A DNA stretch of 64,000 nucleotides from Acholoe squamosa (GCA_949317995.1 OX439041.1:13609501-13673500), one strand, 5' to 3'; counted from the stretch's first letter, positions 1-10,048 are shown. Notes: generated by a model not told the origin, from the sequence alone. Made by a program: numbers and translations.

Positions 1-3000
1 AATGACGTCTTCTATGTTCTCTGCACTTAAAGCAAAGTAAAAACTGTCAGTGTCCATTTCACACATTTCAAAATCTTTCTCATCTATGTATTCAAGGAGA
101 AAGTCGTAATAGAAGGCCAACATTTTAAGTTTGGCATATTGGTATACCATGAAACCTATTTGAACTGGGAGGTCGTAGGTGATGGAGGTGGGCAAACAGG
201 ACAGTTCTACTGTGTTGTCGCTTATGTCTTGCACATCATGCACTGACCAGTGCATGGCCAAACGTCTTGCCTTAGAGGGGTGAAGATACTTTGTTTGAAC
301 AAAGTTTTGTTTGTTGCATATGGTTTTACCGTATGAACCATTTCCCAAAAGTTTGTAGAGATCTGACAGAATCTTACAGTCTATGTTTTCGTCACCCTTC
401 CTCCTAGCTTTGGTGACTTCATCCATGAAGGGTAAAAAAGTCTGTTCTGGTGTGTATTCTATCAGAAGGTGTACTGTCGTAACTACCAAACCTTTCTCCA
501 TGTACCACTTCAAGAGAGGAGTTCCCAACAAAATTCCCTCAGCATGGTAGCTGCCTATCAGTTGGCGTTGTGGTTGCTTCAGCTTACCTGCTGCTTCCAA
601 GTAACGTTTCATATGTTCACCTACGTCATTTTTTCCTACTAGACAGTTTTTGAATATAGGTGTCATTTCGCTGAATTTTTCTTTCAAAGATTCAGGTTTT
701 TCTATGTCTACTTGGATAAGTCCAAAAGTTGTTCCTCTTGAAACCCCTCTCAGTATTTCATCCTGACTTTTTTCTACCTTGGCAAGATGGCCTTTTAATT
801 TCCCGTTCACTTTTTGTTTTTTTACACGAGCTTTCAGTTTTTTCTTTCATCCACATACACTCATACTTTTCCTCTACTTCGTAACCCAACGACTGAAGAT
901 ATAGGGTAGTCAAAATCGTATTTTGTTTTTTTCTTCTAACCATGCCTTTCCGTTGGATTCTTTTAAAACTGATTTAGTGAGGTAACACATGTGGCCATGC
1001 CAGTAGCACCCGTGAAACTGGTATACTTTTTTTGAAGTTGGATCATATCCGTCCACTTTTATTTTTCTTGAACCTAATACAACCTCCCCGTAGTTGTATT
1101 GGTGTAATATTTTCACATTGTGTGTGACAGTTTTGTAGCGCAACCATTCTGTGGCTGAGTAGCTAATCTGTTGACTGCAGACAGCTTAAAAATCAATTTC
1201 TTTCCTGCGCACTACATAATAACCTGTGCAGTGTTCTTCACCCATGCACTTGAGGTACAAACTGTTAGCGTCTACCCCTACTATGTGTCTGCATACTTTG
1301 CTTTGTGGCCCGTATTTTTTTTTGTCTTATTCTTGTTTCTCCACTTTTGTGATGTCTGTGAAATATAATAGAGGGACCCCCTACTAAATTGCGTCTGAGC
1401 AAGGAGTGAACATCCTTTTCTTTCTCACCAAAAAGAATGTAAGGTGTGGCATTAGGTGCAGTGTTGTTGAAAAGAAACTTCAAGGTCAGACCTGGCAAAG
1501 TTAAACCATCTTTGAACATGTCTACCCCATGGTCTATAAAAAATTTTGTGTGCTCGTTTATGGCTAAAACAAAGGGTTTCACGTCCAAGTTGTTGTAATA
1601 TATCAAGTAGTCCTCCATAGTTTTCATTTTGTTTTCTGCCCAGGCCTTCTTACATTCAAGGTAATCTTCTTTGCTTATTCCACCACCTGACGAAGAACTG
1701 TAGAAGCAGTGGCGTGGAGGAAGAGCTTTGTTGTTCAGTTTTCTTACGTTGTCCATCCACTCGTAGGGAAAAAAAACCTTTTTCAGCTTTCCCTTTAAGA
1801 AAGGCTTTCAGGTAGTTCGCGTAGGAACAACCTGGTGCCAAATAGTTGAACATGTCAAGGAAAAGAAGATGGTCTGTGTACACTGCTATGTACTTGTTGC
1901 ATTTTTTTTCATTTCTGTCTTGTCTGTGTCTATAAAAAAGAATGAAATTCCTTTTTTTATCAAATTAATGTCATACTTCCCAGAGTTGAAACCTAGGACA
2001 GGGACTCTTTCTATGTAGGTAAGAAGTTTTTCCTTCACTTCAAGAACATGGGAGAGCCTTTTTTTTCTTTATTTTGTTCTTCAGTGAAAAAACTTTGCTA
2101 GCTTTATGTTCTAATTCCTTTTGATTTTCTTCTAGAGAGTCTAGTTGGTCTAAAACATCTCTAAAATTCTCTTTAACCTGTTTTCCTATCATCTGTCCCA
2201 AGTTGTTTATGTGTTCCAACACATTTTTTACCAAAGGATCGTCGTCCCTGTTGGAATTTCTGACAAAACACACTGGTTCTGTATGTCCAGGAAAATCAGA
2301 AGCTACACTGGCAGAAAGGGGTATGTGTGTTTTTTCTATCACAGTGTTAGCATTTTCTGGGGATGGATTCTCAGGTTGGACGAAGTAGCTTTCAAAGTCA
2401 AAAACAATTTTATAGGGGTATATGTTTTTCTCAGGTGGACAAACTATTCCCAGTTCCTCTAAAACTTGAAAAACTGTTTTGGATGGATTGTAAGCTCCAC
2501 CTTTGTACCTGAAGCTGACTTTGGTGCAATCTTTTTTCACCCCATTGTGTTGCTTTAAAAGGAAACAACGAGTGAAAACTTTATATGACACTTTTCACAG
2601 GGGTACATTTTACCATACAGTCCCATGTTAGTTATCAAACTTACATGGTTCCTGTGTAAGTTCAAGTTCATGATTTTTTTGGATGAACACATATTTGACC
2701 TTAAAATTTTAGGTCGCCCCTTTTTTTTACCAAAAGAGGGAAGGTTAAAGATTCTTATGTTCACTTCAAACACCTTTTCTAACCTGTCTAAATCTTTTAT
2801 GTCAACGCCCTCAAAAGTCTCCTTGTTCACCCCTGGATAGGCTTCAAGGAAAAGCTCTTGAGTTTTTTCTAAAGATCCAAACAGGAAGAAAGAAAGACAT
2901 CTAAAGAAAAACAAGTTGTGCTTGTATCCCCTTTTGGTTTTAGGGTCTCTGTGAAAGTGCTGCATTCCTCTTTGCCTTAAACCTGGGGGAACAGTGTTCA

Positions 3001-3645
3001 TTTTACCTAAAAGATATTCTCCTCCCATAGCCCTTATGAGGGTAATGTTGGCATTCACGTTGCCTATGACACTCCATTTAGTGGAGGGTCTTTGAGTGTC
3101 TTCTTTTATGTTATTTTCAATTAAATCTAAACATTCTGCAAATTCTTGTCGTCCCTTATGAAAATGTAAGGGTCTCTATGAGTTTCACTGTCATACAACA
3201 AGGACGAATTGTTGGCAGAAGCATGAAAGTACATTCTCTTCTTCTTCCTCCTTAGAGGAAGACAACAACCTTCCAAAAGAGACAGCCACTTTGTAAGCCA
3301 TAACTTGATTTCTATGAATAGAGGTAAGAGCTTCTATGACCTGCTTTGCTCCCAAGTCTTTGTTAAAACTTGTCATTCTGACGTTGAAAATGGACTGAAG
3401 CTTACCAAGCACAGCCAAACCTGAAGCTATGGACTTGAAGTTGTCACGGTAACTGCTTTTATGCAAAGAATTTATTTCTATTTCTTTTGGAATTTCTAAG
3501 CTGTCAGAAAAAATTTCTCTCTTACAGAAACTGAGTTACATAGAGTTTTACCACTGTTTTCTACAGTGACCAAGCGTGGAGGTCTAGGGGTGTTACACAT
3601 TGGACAGTTGACGGTGTAAAGTTGTTTTACCTTTTTGGGAGGCAT
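1..3645 (-). pseudogene. PolB: Protein-primed family B DNA polymerase (pPolB), 3'-truncated by window edge, several frameshifts
   Basis: Replicative polymerase of Polinton/adintovirus elements. The start ATG at 3643-3645 opens with MPPKK and a CPMCNTPR zinc-ribbon-like motif. Reading leftward come a HRNHVSLI segment with a CEKC pair (about 2.6-2.65 kb), the exonuclease motif FDFES (about 2.4 kb), a long spacer, LTLPGLTLKFLF (about 1.5 kb), the YQFHGCYWHGH signature typical of Polinton PolB (about 1.0 kb), then the palm with QIGFMVYQYAKL and the catalytic DTDS of motif C at 43-54. The thumb is off-window. The reading frame changes several times; the first break falls at a T6 run near 3510 and others lie near homopolymers. 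Identity is certain. Whether every break is biological or some are assembly errors cannot be told from sequence alone. Confidence 0.95.
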
Positions 3646-3890
3646 TTTTCTTTTTTTGTGGTTTCTTTCTCTAGTTTCACTTCATATTCAATATACAACT
3701 TAAAACTAAAACCTGTCCTGACTAAACATGGAGTACATTCAGATCTGACTTAAGAACTTAAACCTATGCTGGGCTATGTCGACTGAACATGGAGTACATC
3801 TAAATCTAACTACGAATGAACTAACATACATGATTATGTGAAAGCACTGAATAAGGAGCTGTTGACCAGACACTATACAAAGTTGACCAC
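3646..3890. other. Intergenic spacer between PolB and the 466-codon gene
   Basis: About 245 bases between two minus-strand genes. It includes two similar copies of an ATGGAGTACAT-containing stretch (about 3728 and 3789). No ORF and no clear TATA box seen; it may hold the PolB promoter and the upstream gene's 3' end. Confidence 0.4.
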
Positions 3891-5291
3891 TTACCCAGAG
3901 TAGAAATCGGTTGTCTCGTCTAGGAAGGGTCCAACACGTGATTTGATGTCCTCCAGAATGAAGGGGGACACAGTGAGTACACAGTGTGTGGCTGAGGGGG
4001 GCATCCTGTAGCTGGAAGACACAGAGGCGTTCATCTCCTCGACGTAGCTGGCCGTTTCTATATGAACTTTAGGAGTTCCCTTGTACAGGTTAACCAAAAT
4101 CATAGCCCGTCCTCCACGGGGGTCGGTGCAGTCTTCGTTCAAGGACAACAGGAGATTGTTTACCTTCCTCTCTCCAAGGGCAGCTCGGCGGTGTAGCTCC
4201 TTGTACTTTCCAAGGATGCACTCTATCTGGTCCACTAAGTTCCTAAACTCACGTGCCTCTAGATTTAAGCACCGCTCGTAAGGTTTGTCCAGGTACGTCC
4301 TCAAGCATACTGCCCTGATACTAGGTTCCCTGTATATTTCTATGCAGGCATTCTTATCCCCTTCCGGATAAAAAACTTGGTCGGGGGCAGGTGACTTCTC
4401 TTGAAATCCAAATCGAGCAGGCCATTTCTTTGCCACCAGAGGTACTAAGCTGAAGCCCACAAGCTTGCTGGAAGTACTGGGAGCAGTGCCCTCCCCAAAC
4501 TTTTGCCTCTGTGACTTGTCTTTAGCAGATGGAATACCTGGGATGGAACCAATTGGCTCGGCGGCATAGGAAGAAGTACCTGAGGAAATAGAAGCAGGGG
4601 CAGAGACAGGGGTTCTCTTGTTGTAGGCGCGTTTCTGTCTTTTCTTCTTAGGCTCCCCTTCACTCTCACCGGGACAGGTCCTTTTCTCTGGCGGGGTTTT
4701 AAGCAGCTCCTCTACCGGAACCGGGAGAGAGTATTGGGGAGTAGGGCCAGTCAGATCTATGACCTCTACCTCTGAATACCCCCCTTGGTGAGCAGGTGAA
4801 GGTGTCCCTTGCGTTAAATCCACCACTTCAATGGGGTGAACTGTTGGTAATGATGATGTGAGGTCTATGACCTCTATTGGACTGACCTGGGGAGAAGGTT
4901 CCTCCGGAGTTGCTGCCGAATAAGTGGCGGACGTAGGTGCTTCAGTGGGGGGCTGGTAGTTTAGAGGTGCGGGGGGATTGATGAATTCCCTGATGTCAAA
5001 ATCACCGCCGCCAGCTTCCTGAGGAGTGCGATCCCGGACGCGATCCAGGAAATCAGTGATTTCGCCATGAAGAGCTGCAAGAGCAGCTTCCTGTTCTCCT
5101 GCATCAGGCACTTCAGTTGGAAGCCGAGCAGGAGTTGCAGGTGGTTTCTCAGCGGCGGCTGGAGAGGTGGGAGGAGGGGCGACGCCCGACGTCTTTTCCA
5201 CTGCCTGTTTAGGTGTGGGGACAGCTAGTGGAGCCAGTTTTTTAGCTGCTACCCTCCTGACACTAAGTCCCGTCTTCATGCGACCAGGCAT
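3891..5291 (-). CDS. 466-aa accessory protein with three SUMO-interacting-type motifs and an NLS
   Basis: Intact ORF in an otherwise damaged element; not recognised as a named family. The N-terminal half is Pro/Ala/Thr-rich and probably disordered. It carries three near-identical motifs, IEVIDLT (residues 139-145), IEVVDLT (154-160) and VEVIDLT (175-181), matching the hydrophobic-Asp-Leu-Thr form of SUMO-interacting motifs. A basic cluster PKKKRQKR (214-221) looks like a nuclear localisation signal. The C-terminal part (about 300-466) appears folded; two stretches have a beta-strand then helix pattern (CIEIYRE to LNLEAREFRNLVDQI, and VNLYKGTPKVHIE to LTVSPFILEDIKSRV) that by eye recalls PC4/p15-type ssDNA-binding domains. 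That last reading is inference. The gene lies between PolB and the divergent plus-strand block, with a TATAAAG box about 110 bases upstream. Confidence 0.8.
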   Translation of the reverse strand: MPGRMKTGLSVRRVAAKKLAPLAVPTPKQAVEKTSGVAPPPTSPAAAEKPPATPARLPTEVPDAGEQEAALAALHGEITDFLDRVRDRTPQEAGGGDFDIREFINPPAPLNYQPPTEAPTSATYSAATPEEPSPQVSPIEVIDLTSSLPTVHPIEVVDLTQGTPSPAHQGGYSEVEVIDLTGPTPQYSLPVPVEELLKTPPEKRTCPGESEGEPKKKRQKRAYNKRTPVSAPASISSGTSSYAAEPIGSIPGIPSAKDKSQRQKFGEGTAPSTSSKLVGFSLVPLVAKKWPARFGFQEKSPAPDQVFYPEGDKNACIEIYREPSIRAVCLRTYLDKPYERCLNLEAREFRNLVDQIECILGKYKELHRRAALGERKVNNLLLSLNEDCTDPRGGRAMILVNLYKGTPKVHIETASYVEEMNASVSSSYRMPPSATHCVLTVSPFILEDIKSRVGPFLDETTDFYSG

Positions 5292-5688
5292 TGTCCTCCT
5301 TCAGATGAAAGGGTTGCAGGGCTGGAAGGTGCAGGAGCAGGATGGCGAACAGCAGACAAACGTCAGAAAAGGTTTGATGAAGACCAAGCAGCTCAAGCCT
5401 TCTTTATAGTAACTATCCTGATACGATCCTGGGACGTTCCCTTGTCGTTCAGATAACATACAACCACAACCATGAGTCATAGATAACCGTGCTTTTCCAT
5501 TCATAGTATGTGTTACGCTCAGACAGCGTTGTTTGGGGAAAAAAGTAATAAACTGAACTCAATTAAAAACGGTGATAACGCTCAGTCAACGTTCAGGTTT
5601 CGGTGTGTAAGACGAATCTGGCTGTAACCGTTTTGTGATTAACGCAGACCATTCGTCATTTTTCAAAACGAGCTTCTCTCAAGCAGAC
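5292..5688. promoter_or_regulatory. Divergent intergenic promoter region
   Basis: The 397 bases separate the minus-strand accessory gene (start 5291) from the plus-strand gene starting at 5689. A TATAAAG box reads on the minus strand at 5402-5408, suitably placed for the leftward gene. AT-rich DNA around 5540-5570 could serve the rightward gene but shows no clean TATA box. Confidence 0.5.
5402..5408 (-). promoter_or_regulatory. TATA box (TATAAAG) for the 466-aa gene
   Basis: Perfect TATAAAG on the minus strand, about 110 bases upstream of the ATG at 5291. Similar boxes precede two plus-strand genes of this element, which supports their use. Confidence 0.5.
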
Positions 5689-6346
5689 ATGGCTTACTTT
5701 TGTCCTTTGCCTTTGTCCTTGACCGTTGGTCACAAAAGGCGTCAGGAGGTGTTTATTTCAGACATTAGGAGGGGCGTAGAAGAAGGTAAGGTGTGGGCTG
5801 TGTGGAAATTCTGTCCTGAAAATTTCAACAGGGATCTTTACATCCCTCCTAACTTTAACTTTAGACAATGCTTCTTGCACAACCAAACCACTGCATTGGT
5901 TCCCAGTGGACCCTCTGTGAAAAAACTTATCTCAGAAGATGGGGAAAGTTTTTTTTTCAGGTGTTCTTTTGGGACATGGTGCCATGGTACACTTAATGTC
6001 GAGGCATTCCATTTCATCTGGAAGTTCAAAAAAATTCATCTTAGACAGACAAAAACCCTTTTTTCTTTGGGATCAACCTTTGGGGGCAGGACCTGGTAAT
6101 TCAGTTTTCATCGATTCTACTATGGTGAAGGCTTTAATTAAAGCCACTTTACTTCACCCAGACAAAATTACACACTCTGTAGGTTTAAAAATTTTCTATG
6201 AAAGAGGATTCAGGACAGAGATTGGACACAATTACCATGGGTGCTGTCATGTTATGAGAGTTATAACTGAAATGACTGCCTCCCATGAAAAAAGTCAGCT
6301 CAAGGTGGTAACAGCCTACCCCGTATCTCATTTTTGGTCCTCCTAA
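5689..6346 (+). pseudogene. Unrecognised adintovirus gene, frameshifted at a poly-T run
   Basis: The ATG at 5689-5691 opens a frame (MAYFCPLPLSL...) that runs to a long T run at about 5947-5955. Beyond that run the more protein-like sequence continues in another frame (GPGNSVFIDSTMVKALI, then IFYERGF, ending near 6346), so one indel in the run best explains the split. No motif I recognise; rich in Phe, His and Lys, without an obvious membrane segment. First gene of the rightward block. A polyadenylation-type AATAAA follows at 6360-6365. It could be a lineage-specific accessory gene. A second small shift near 6320 is possible. Confidence 0.55.
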
Positions 6347-6359
6347 TGAAACTGAAAAA

Positions 6360-6365
6360 AATAAA
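6360..6365 (+). terminator. Polyadenylation signal AATAAA
   Basis: AATAAA just downstream of the stop at 6346, on the coding strand. Confidence 0.45.
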
Positions 6366-6520
6366 CGATGATCCTCCGGGTAAGGCCCCAGGGCTAAACC
6401 CACCCTTCTACATGTTTTCCCCTCTTTCACCATGCTCGGCCACTGACCCTAACGTCTGTTTCGTCCTTGAGCAATAAATCATTTCAGAAAAGTGCGATAA
6501 GGAAAGACTGACAGGTTTCT

Positions 6521-6527
6521 TATAAAG
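6521..6527 (+). promoter_or_regulatory. TATA box (TATAAAG)
   Basis: Perfect TATAAAG 50 bases upstream of the 6577 reading frame and after the AATAAA of the preceding gene, as expected for a separately transcribed gene. Confidence 0.5.
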
Positions 6528-6576
6528 GTTAAACAGGGACTAAACCATCATTTGATACAACAACCTTCGTCCTACC

Positions 6577-7197
6577 GTGCCGCGTTACTCCCTGCAGCGT
6601 GTATTAGAACAATGTCACCCCGACGACACTCAAGTCCTAACATACGTTAGGGAAAGAAAGGAAATTATATGTTGCACTTCAAGCTGTTTCAGGTATGTGT
6701 GCAAATACTTCAAAGAAACTGTTCTTCACCGGAAAAAATTGAACTTAGTTTTTTCTTCAGTTGAATCAAGTTTTAAATCCAAAGACAGAAAAACCTTGAG
6801 GAAAATGGTTTTGAGTCATAACTTGTCAAAATTTTCAGCGGTGGAAACCTTGGGTTATGCCCTGATGTATGGAAGAAAGGGAAAGGGTCCACTGAAAAAG
6901 CCCTTCCATCTGGAAGCATTGAAAGTGGCAGAAGATCATCACGCCAAAGAAAATACCCGCCAACTTAACCATCGTCTTGATTTCTTCATGTCTATTTTGG
7001 ACCTTCTAGCTAAGAGCTTAGAAACCAAAACTTTGTTTTCGTCCTGCCCCATATTTGACATTCCATCATCGTCCCTGGATCGTTTCAGTGTGGAGGAGAA
7101 ACAAAAAGCGTGGTTGTATCTGGCTATGTTGTGCAGCCAGCTCACCTCCCTTACTCACTGTTTTCACCACAATCAGCTCACTGTACACACAACATGA
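6577..7197 (+). CDS. Unrecognised 206-codon adintovirus gene; start codon reads GTG
   Basis: Open frame of 206 codons. No family recognised; the sequence looks mostly alpha-helical, with several Cys in the first 60 residues and Lys/Arg-rich stretches. A TATA box lies 50 bases upstream. The only start codon at the expected place is GTG, in an otherwise good initiation context (CTACC-GTG-CC), and no in-frame ATG precedes it, so an ATG-to-GTG mutation is likely. Helical make-up and position beside a death-domain gene make a host-interaction role conceivable, but nothing in the sequence proves it. Confidence 0.55.
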   Translation: MPRYSLQRVLEQCHPDDTQVLTYVRERKEIICCTSSCFRYVCKYFKETVLHRKKLNLVFSSVESSFKSKDRKTLRKMVLSHNLSKFSAVETLGYALMYGRKGKGPLKKPFHLEALKVAEDHHAKENTRQLNHRLDFFMSILDLLAKSLETKTLFSSCPIFDIPSSSLDRFSVEEKQKAWLYLAMLCSQLTSLTHCFHHNQLTVHTT

Positions 7198-7239
7198 TAA
7201 CAAATCCAAACGAATGAAGAACGATGTAACAGGCTAATC

Positions 7240-7575
7240 TAAAGAGGGGAATGTATGGTAGGGTAATATAGGATAGGGTAGAATAGGGTAGGGTAATATA
7301 GGGTAGGGGTAGGGTAGGTAGGGTAGGGTAGGGATGAGTTGGGGTGGGTGTAAAAAACTATGGGGTGGGGGGGGTGGGGGCACCCCTCAAGTATGGGGGG
7401 TTTGGGGCTTGTTGGCCCGGGCTGGCCGCCCAAATAACCCACCTAACCCACCCACCCACCTAAACCACCCACCCACCTACCCTACCCTACACTGCCCTAC
7501 CCTATATAAGTTTACTGTATGCTTTCTAGCCTGTCATACATACATACCTACCTACCTACCTACCTACCTACATAA
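7240..7575. repeat. Inverted G-rich / C-rich simple-repeat block
   Basis: From about 7255 to 7380 the plus strand is built of GGGTA/GGATA units and G runs; from about 7430 to 7505 it becomes TACCC/CCACC units, so the two halves can pair as a long imperfect hairpin. A (TACC)n tract follows at about 7541-7570. The G-rich half could form G-quadruplexes. The block separates the 6577 gene from the death-domain gene. Confidence 0.85.
7503..7510 (+). promoter_or_regulatory. TATA box (TATATAAG) upstream of the death-domain gene
   Basis: TATATAAG ends the C-rich repeat, about 180 bases upstream of the ATG at 7685. A short upstream ORF (ATG at about 7599) and a TTTTGTAG acceptor-like site just before the gene lie between. 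Confidence 0.45.
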
Positions 7576-7684
7576 CTTCCTGGATACCTTTTTGCTGCTA
7601 TGGAGTTTCACCTTTCGGCCGGTTTAAAGACATGCATTAAGTGACATAGGTCTTTACGATCTCTTTGAATTTTGTAGATGGTAC

Positions 7685-8053
7685 ATGCAGTATTACAACG
7701 TAGTGGATCATTGTGAAATACCTCCAGAACAGTGGAAAGTTGATACTTTGTTTGTGGACCTGGCAGACAAGTTAAAGATGCTTGACTGGAGAAAATTGGG
7801 AACACAACTGGGGTTCACCGAGCACAAACTTGATGTGATAACCACCCCTGTTCCAGGGAAGAAAGGTGTCACAAATCCTGTTTTTGAAGTCCTAATGGTG
7901 TGGAAACATCGAGAAATATCTCATCCAAGCTGTCTTATAGCCAGTCTGAACAACATGGGGCTTTTTGACGTAGCTCTTTACGTGGAAGGTTTAAGAGAGG
8001 GTTCTTCTGACTTAAAAGAGGACGAGGCGGCTCCTTTGGTCACTCTGGTTTAA
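7685..8053 (+). CDS. Death-domain protein carried by the adintovirus
   Basis: Intact 122-codon ORF. Residues from about 15 to 105 match the death-domain pattern: VDLADKLKMLDWRKLGTQLG (helices 1-2 with the conserved Trp), a helix with KLDVI, then FEVLMVWKHRE, CLIASLNNMG and FDVALYVEG for helices 4-6. It has no second domain, so it is a single-domain adaptor-like protein. Death domains assemble homotypic complexes in apoptosis and innate immune signalling; a lone viral copy would be expected to compete with or recruit host adaptors (inference). The fold call is by eye from the pattern and is fairly strong. The gene follows the G/C-rich repeat and ends 13 bases before the ATPase ATG. It is one of the few uninterrupted genes here. 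Confidence 0.8.
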   Translation: MQYYNVVDHCEIPPEQWKVDTLFVDLADKLKMLDWRKLGTQLGFTEHKLDVITTPVPGKKGVTNPVFEVLMVWKHREISHPSCLIASLNNMGLFDVALYVEGLREGSSDLKEDEAAPLVTLV

Positions 8054-8066
8054 GATTTCATCCAAC

Positions 8067-8658
8067 ATGGATCACAAGGAAGAGGAGATCATTTTTGACC
8101 CACGTCTACAAAGTCCCTTCACTATGATAATATCTGGACCTTCTTCTTGTGGAAAAAGTCAACTTGTTTTCAAGTTGATAAAAGGTGTAGACGAGATGGT
8201 AATTCCAAAAATACATGACATATACTACTGCTACAGTCAATGGCAAGATGGATTCGACGAAATGGTAAAGTTGGGAGTTAAGTTCAACAAAGGTCTTCTT
8301 TCAGAAGACTTTTTGTTTGAGGATAAAAGAGACTAAACATGGACTGGTCATAATAGACGACCTTATGGATCCCGGGTACGTTCCTACCATAATGCTTTTC
8401 ACTGTGGGCTCTCACCATCGCAGCTTAAGTGTAATTTTTATAACACAAAACTTGTTTTTCAACAATCCTGCCTTCAGAACATTGAGCTTAAATGCACACT
8501 ACCTAGTTATTTTTAAGAACCCTAGAGACATGAGTCAAATAGGACACATCAGCAAACAGGCCTTCCCTGGACAAAAATCCTTTCTGACGGAGGTATATAA
8601 CTTAAAGAAAAGAGAAGCATTCTATTGGACTTTAAGCAGAGCACACCTAACGAGCTGA
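8067..8658 (+). pseudogene. ATPase: FtsK/HerA-type DNA-packaging ATPase, one frameshift
   Basis: Packages genomic DNA into the capsid. The first part (ATG 8067) carries the Walker A motif GPSSCGKS near residue 30; the second carries the Walker B motif LVIIDD and a following conserved FITQN stretch. The frame changes at 8320-8335 near an AAAAGA run, so the chain is split about 90 codons in. Combined length, about 197 codons, is close to the family norm. No other damage seen. Confidence 0.9.
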
Positions 8659-8739
8659 GGGTAAGGAACAGCATAACAACTCCTTGGAATACCTTGGTTT
8701 TCATTCCTAAAGCTTCAGCTTCGAAAAGAAAACGTTAGA

Positions 8740-9105
8740 ATGGTGACCAAAAAATCTGCTACTGGAGGAAAATTGAAAATTTTAAGGAAGCATTACCACT
8801 TGTTGAAACATATATCCAAGTGTTCCTCGGCAGAGTGTTCCCACATCATAAAAGGCTTGAACGATGAGGTCATCAGGTTGATGAGTCAAATTTGTGTCAA
8901 CGTCATGAACAAAAACCTGTTGCATAACGAATCAGACGCAGTTAAACGTCTAACACCCTACAAGAAAGAACTAAAGACAGTGACAAGGCACAAGGCTACC
9001 GTAAAGCAGAAGAGGAAAACCTTTGAGCAAAAGGGTGGATTTTTGGGAACCATATTGGGTCTAGCCTTACCCCTGATAACAGGTCTCATAGGAGCACGTC
9101 GATAA
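8740..9105 (+). CDS. Small basic virion-type protein with hydrophobic C-terminus (pX-like)
   Basis: Intact 121-codon ORF. It is Lys/His-rich, with helix-forming stretches including a Cys pair (ISKCSSAEC), then TVKQKRKTFEQKGG and a hydrophobic tail GFLGTILGLALPLITGLIG ending in Ala-Arg-Arg. This basic body plus short membrane-active-looking tail is typical of a conserved small Polinton/adintovirus protein compared with adenovirus core or membrane-lytic peptides. The role is inferred from family and position, between ATPase and the 9110 gene. Confidence 0.75.
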   Translation: MVTKKSATGGKLKILRKHYHLLKHISKCSSAECSHIIKGLNDEVIRLMSQICVNVMNKNLLHNESDAVKRLTPYKKELKTVTRHKATVKQKRKTFEQKGGFLGTILGLALPLITGLIGARR

Positions 9106-9109
9106 GATC

Positions 9110-10048
9110 ATGTCTTATTCAAGGATGGCCCTCGTAAGGGCAGATCTTGTTCCCTGAGAAAAAAACCCTTCTCCTGTTACTGCTACCTTTCCTCCCCAGC
9201 CTGGACCTAGTGTTCAAGACCAGTACTACAGCACTCAACTTTTAAGAGAGGGTTTAACTCCTGATTCCAGCCTGGTTCAAGTCCTGAACCACCTTCAAAG
9301 TAAAGCACACAAGGTGCTTAACTCTCCTAACCTTAAACTGAAGGACAAGTTAAGACAGTACAATCAACTTATGATAAAGTCGGGAATTTTAACTAAAAAA
9401 GCCAAGGCCTTAGGACAACGTAGGGAAGGCCCCTATCCTGGTCGAGCAGTAGAACAAGGACATGCAGCAGCAGCAAGGGGTATAAACAACACTTTAGAAG
9501 ACACCGACGATGACGACGATGACGACACTTTCACAGATGCCAGAGATGTTCCACAACTTCCTGATGATTTAGACGGAGACAGTGTAGATGAAGTTAAAGG
9601 GGGGGAAGGACCTGGACCTCATGCAAAAGACAACACAGTGGGTATGGACGCCAACATCAAAGAAAGAATACCTGCCACTTACAGAATGACTGCTAAAAAA
9701 CTCTACAGAGAATTATCACGTCATGGAAGGGAGATATTGAATTGGAACAGAGACGGGGAAATATATGTCAACGGGGAGCGTGTCCCTGGAACCGACATAA
9801 CAGATTTGTTAGCTTTCGCTGCCAGACCAAAGTCGTTGAGGAAGGACCAACCTAAAGGAAGCCAGGTCTTCATAAGAGCAGTTAAAAGGTTGAACCCCAC
9901 CTTGAAATTTGTAAAAAACAAGTCGGCTTTTGCAGGACACAGTCCTTCTTTTGCTGCCAGTCCCTTAAAGAGGGCATCCCCTATCAAGAAGAGGAAAGTA
10001 AGTCAAAAAGGAACTGGACGTAAGTTGATATGGCGCACAAGGCTTTGA
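9110..10048 (+). pseudogene. Conserved Polinton/adintovirus protein (WNxxGE motif), N-terminal frameshift
   Basis: The ATG at 9110-9112 begins the protein; a stop is met about 15 codons on, and the frame is resumed across an A7 run near 9160. The main ORF (from 9314) has a Lys-rich helix, an acidic stretch with a run of Asp (about residues 65-72 of that ORF), then the hallmark segment LNWNRDGEIYVNG-VPGTDITDLLAF found in a widely conserved Polinton protein of unknown function, and a basic tail SPIKKRKV. It overlaps the integrase start by 19 bases. The function is not known; a virion or genome-associated role is a guess. Confidence 0.7.

Noticed and set aside
7255-7510. Telomeric repeat remnant
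   Set aside because: The unit is GGGTA-like and irregular, not TTAGGG, and occurs in opposed orientations inside the viral gene block.
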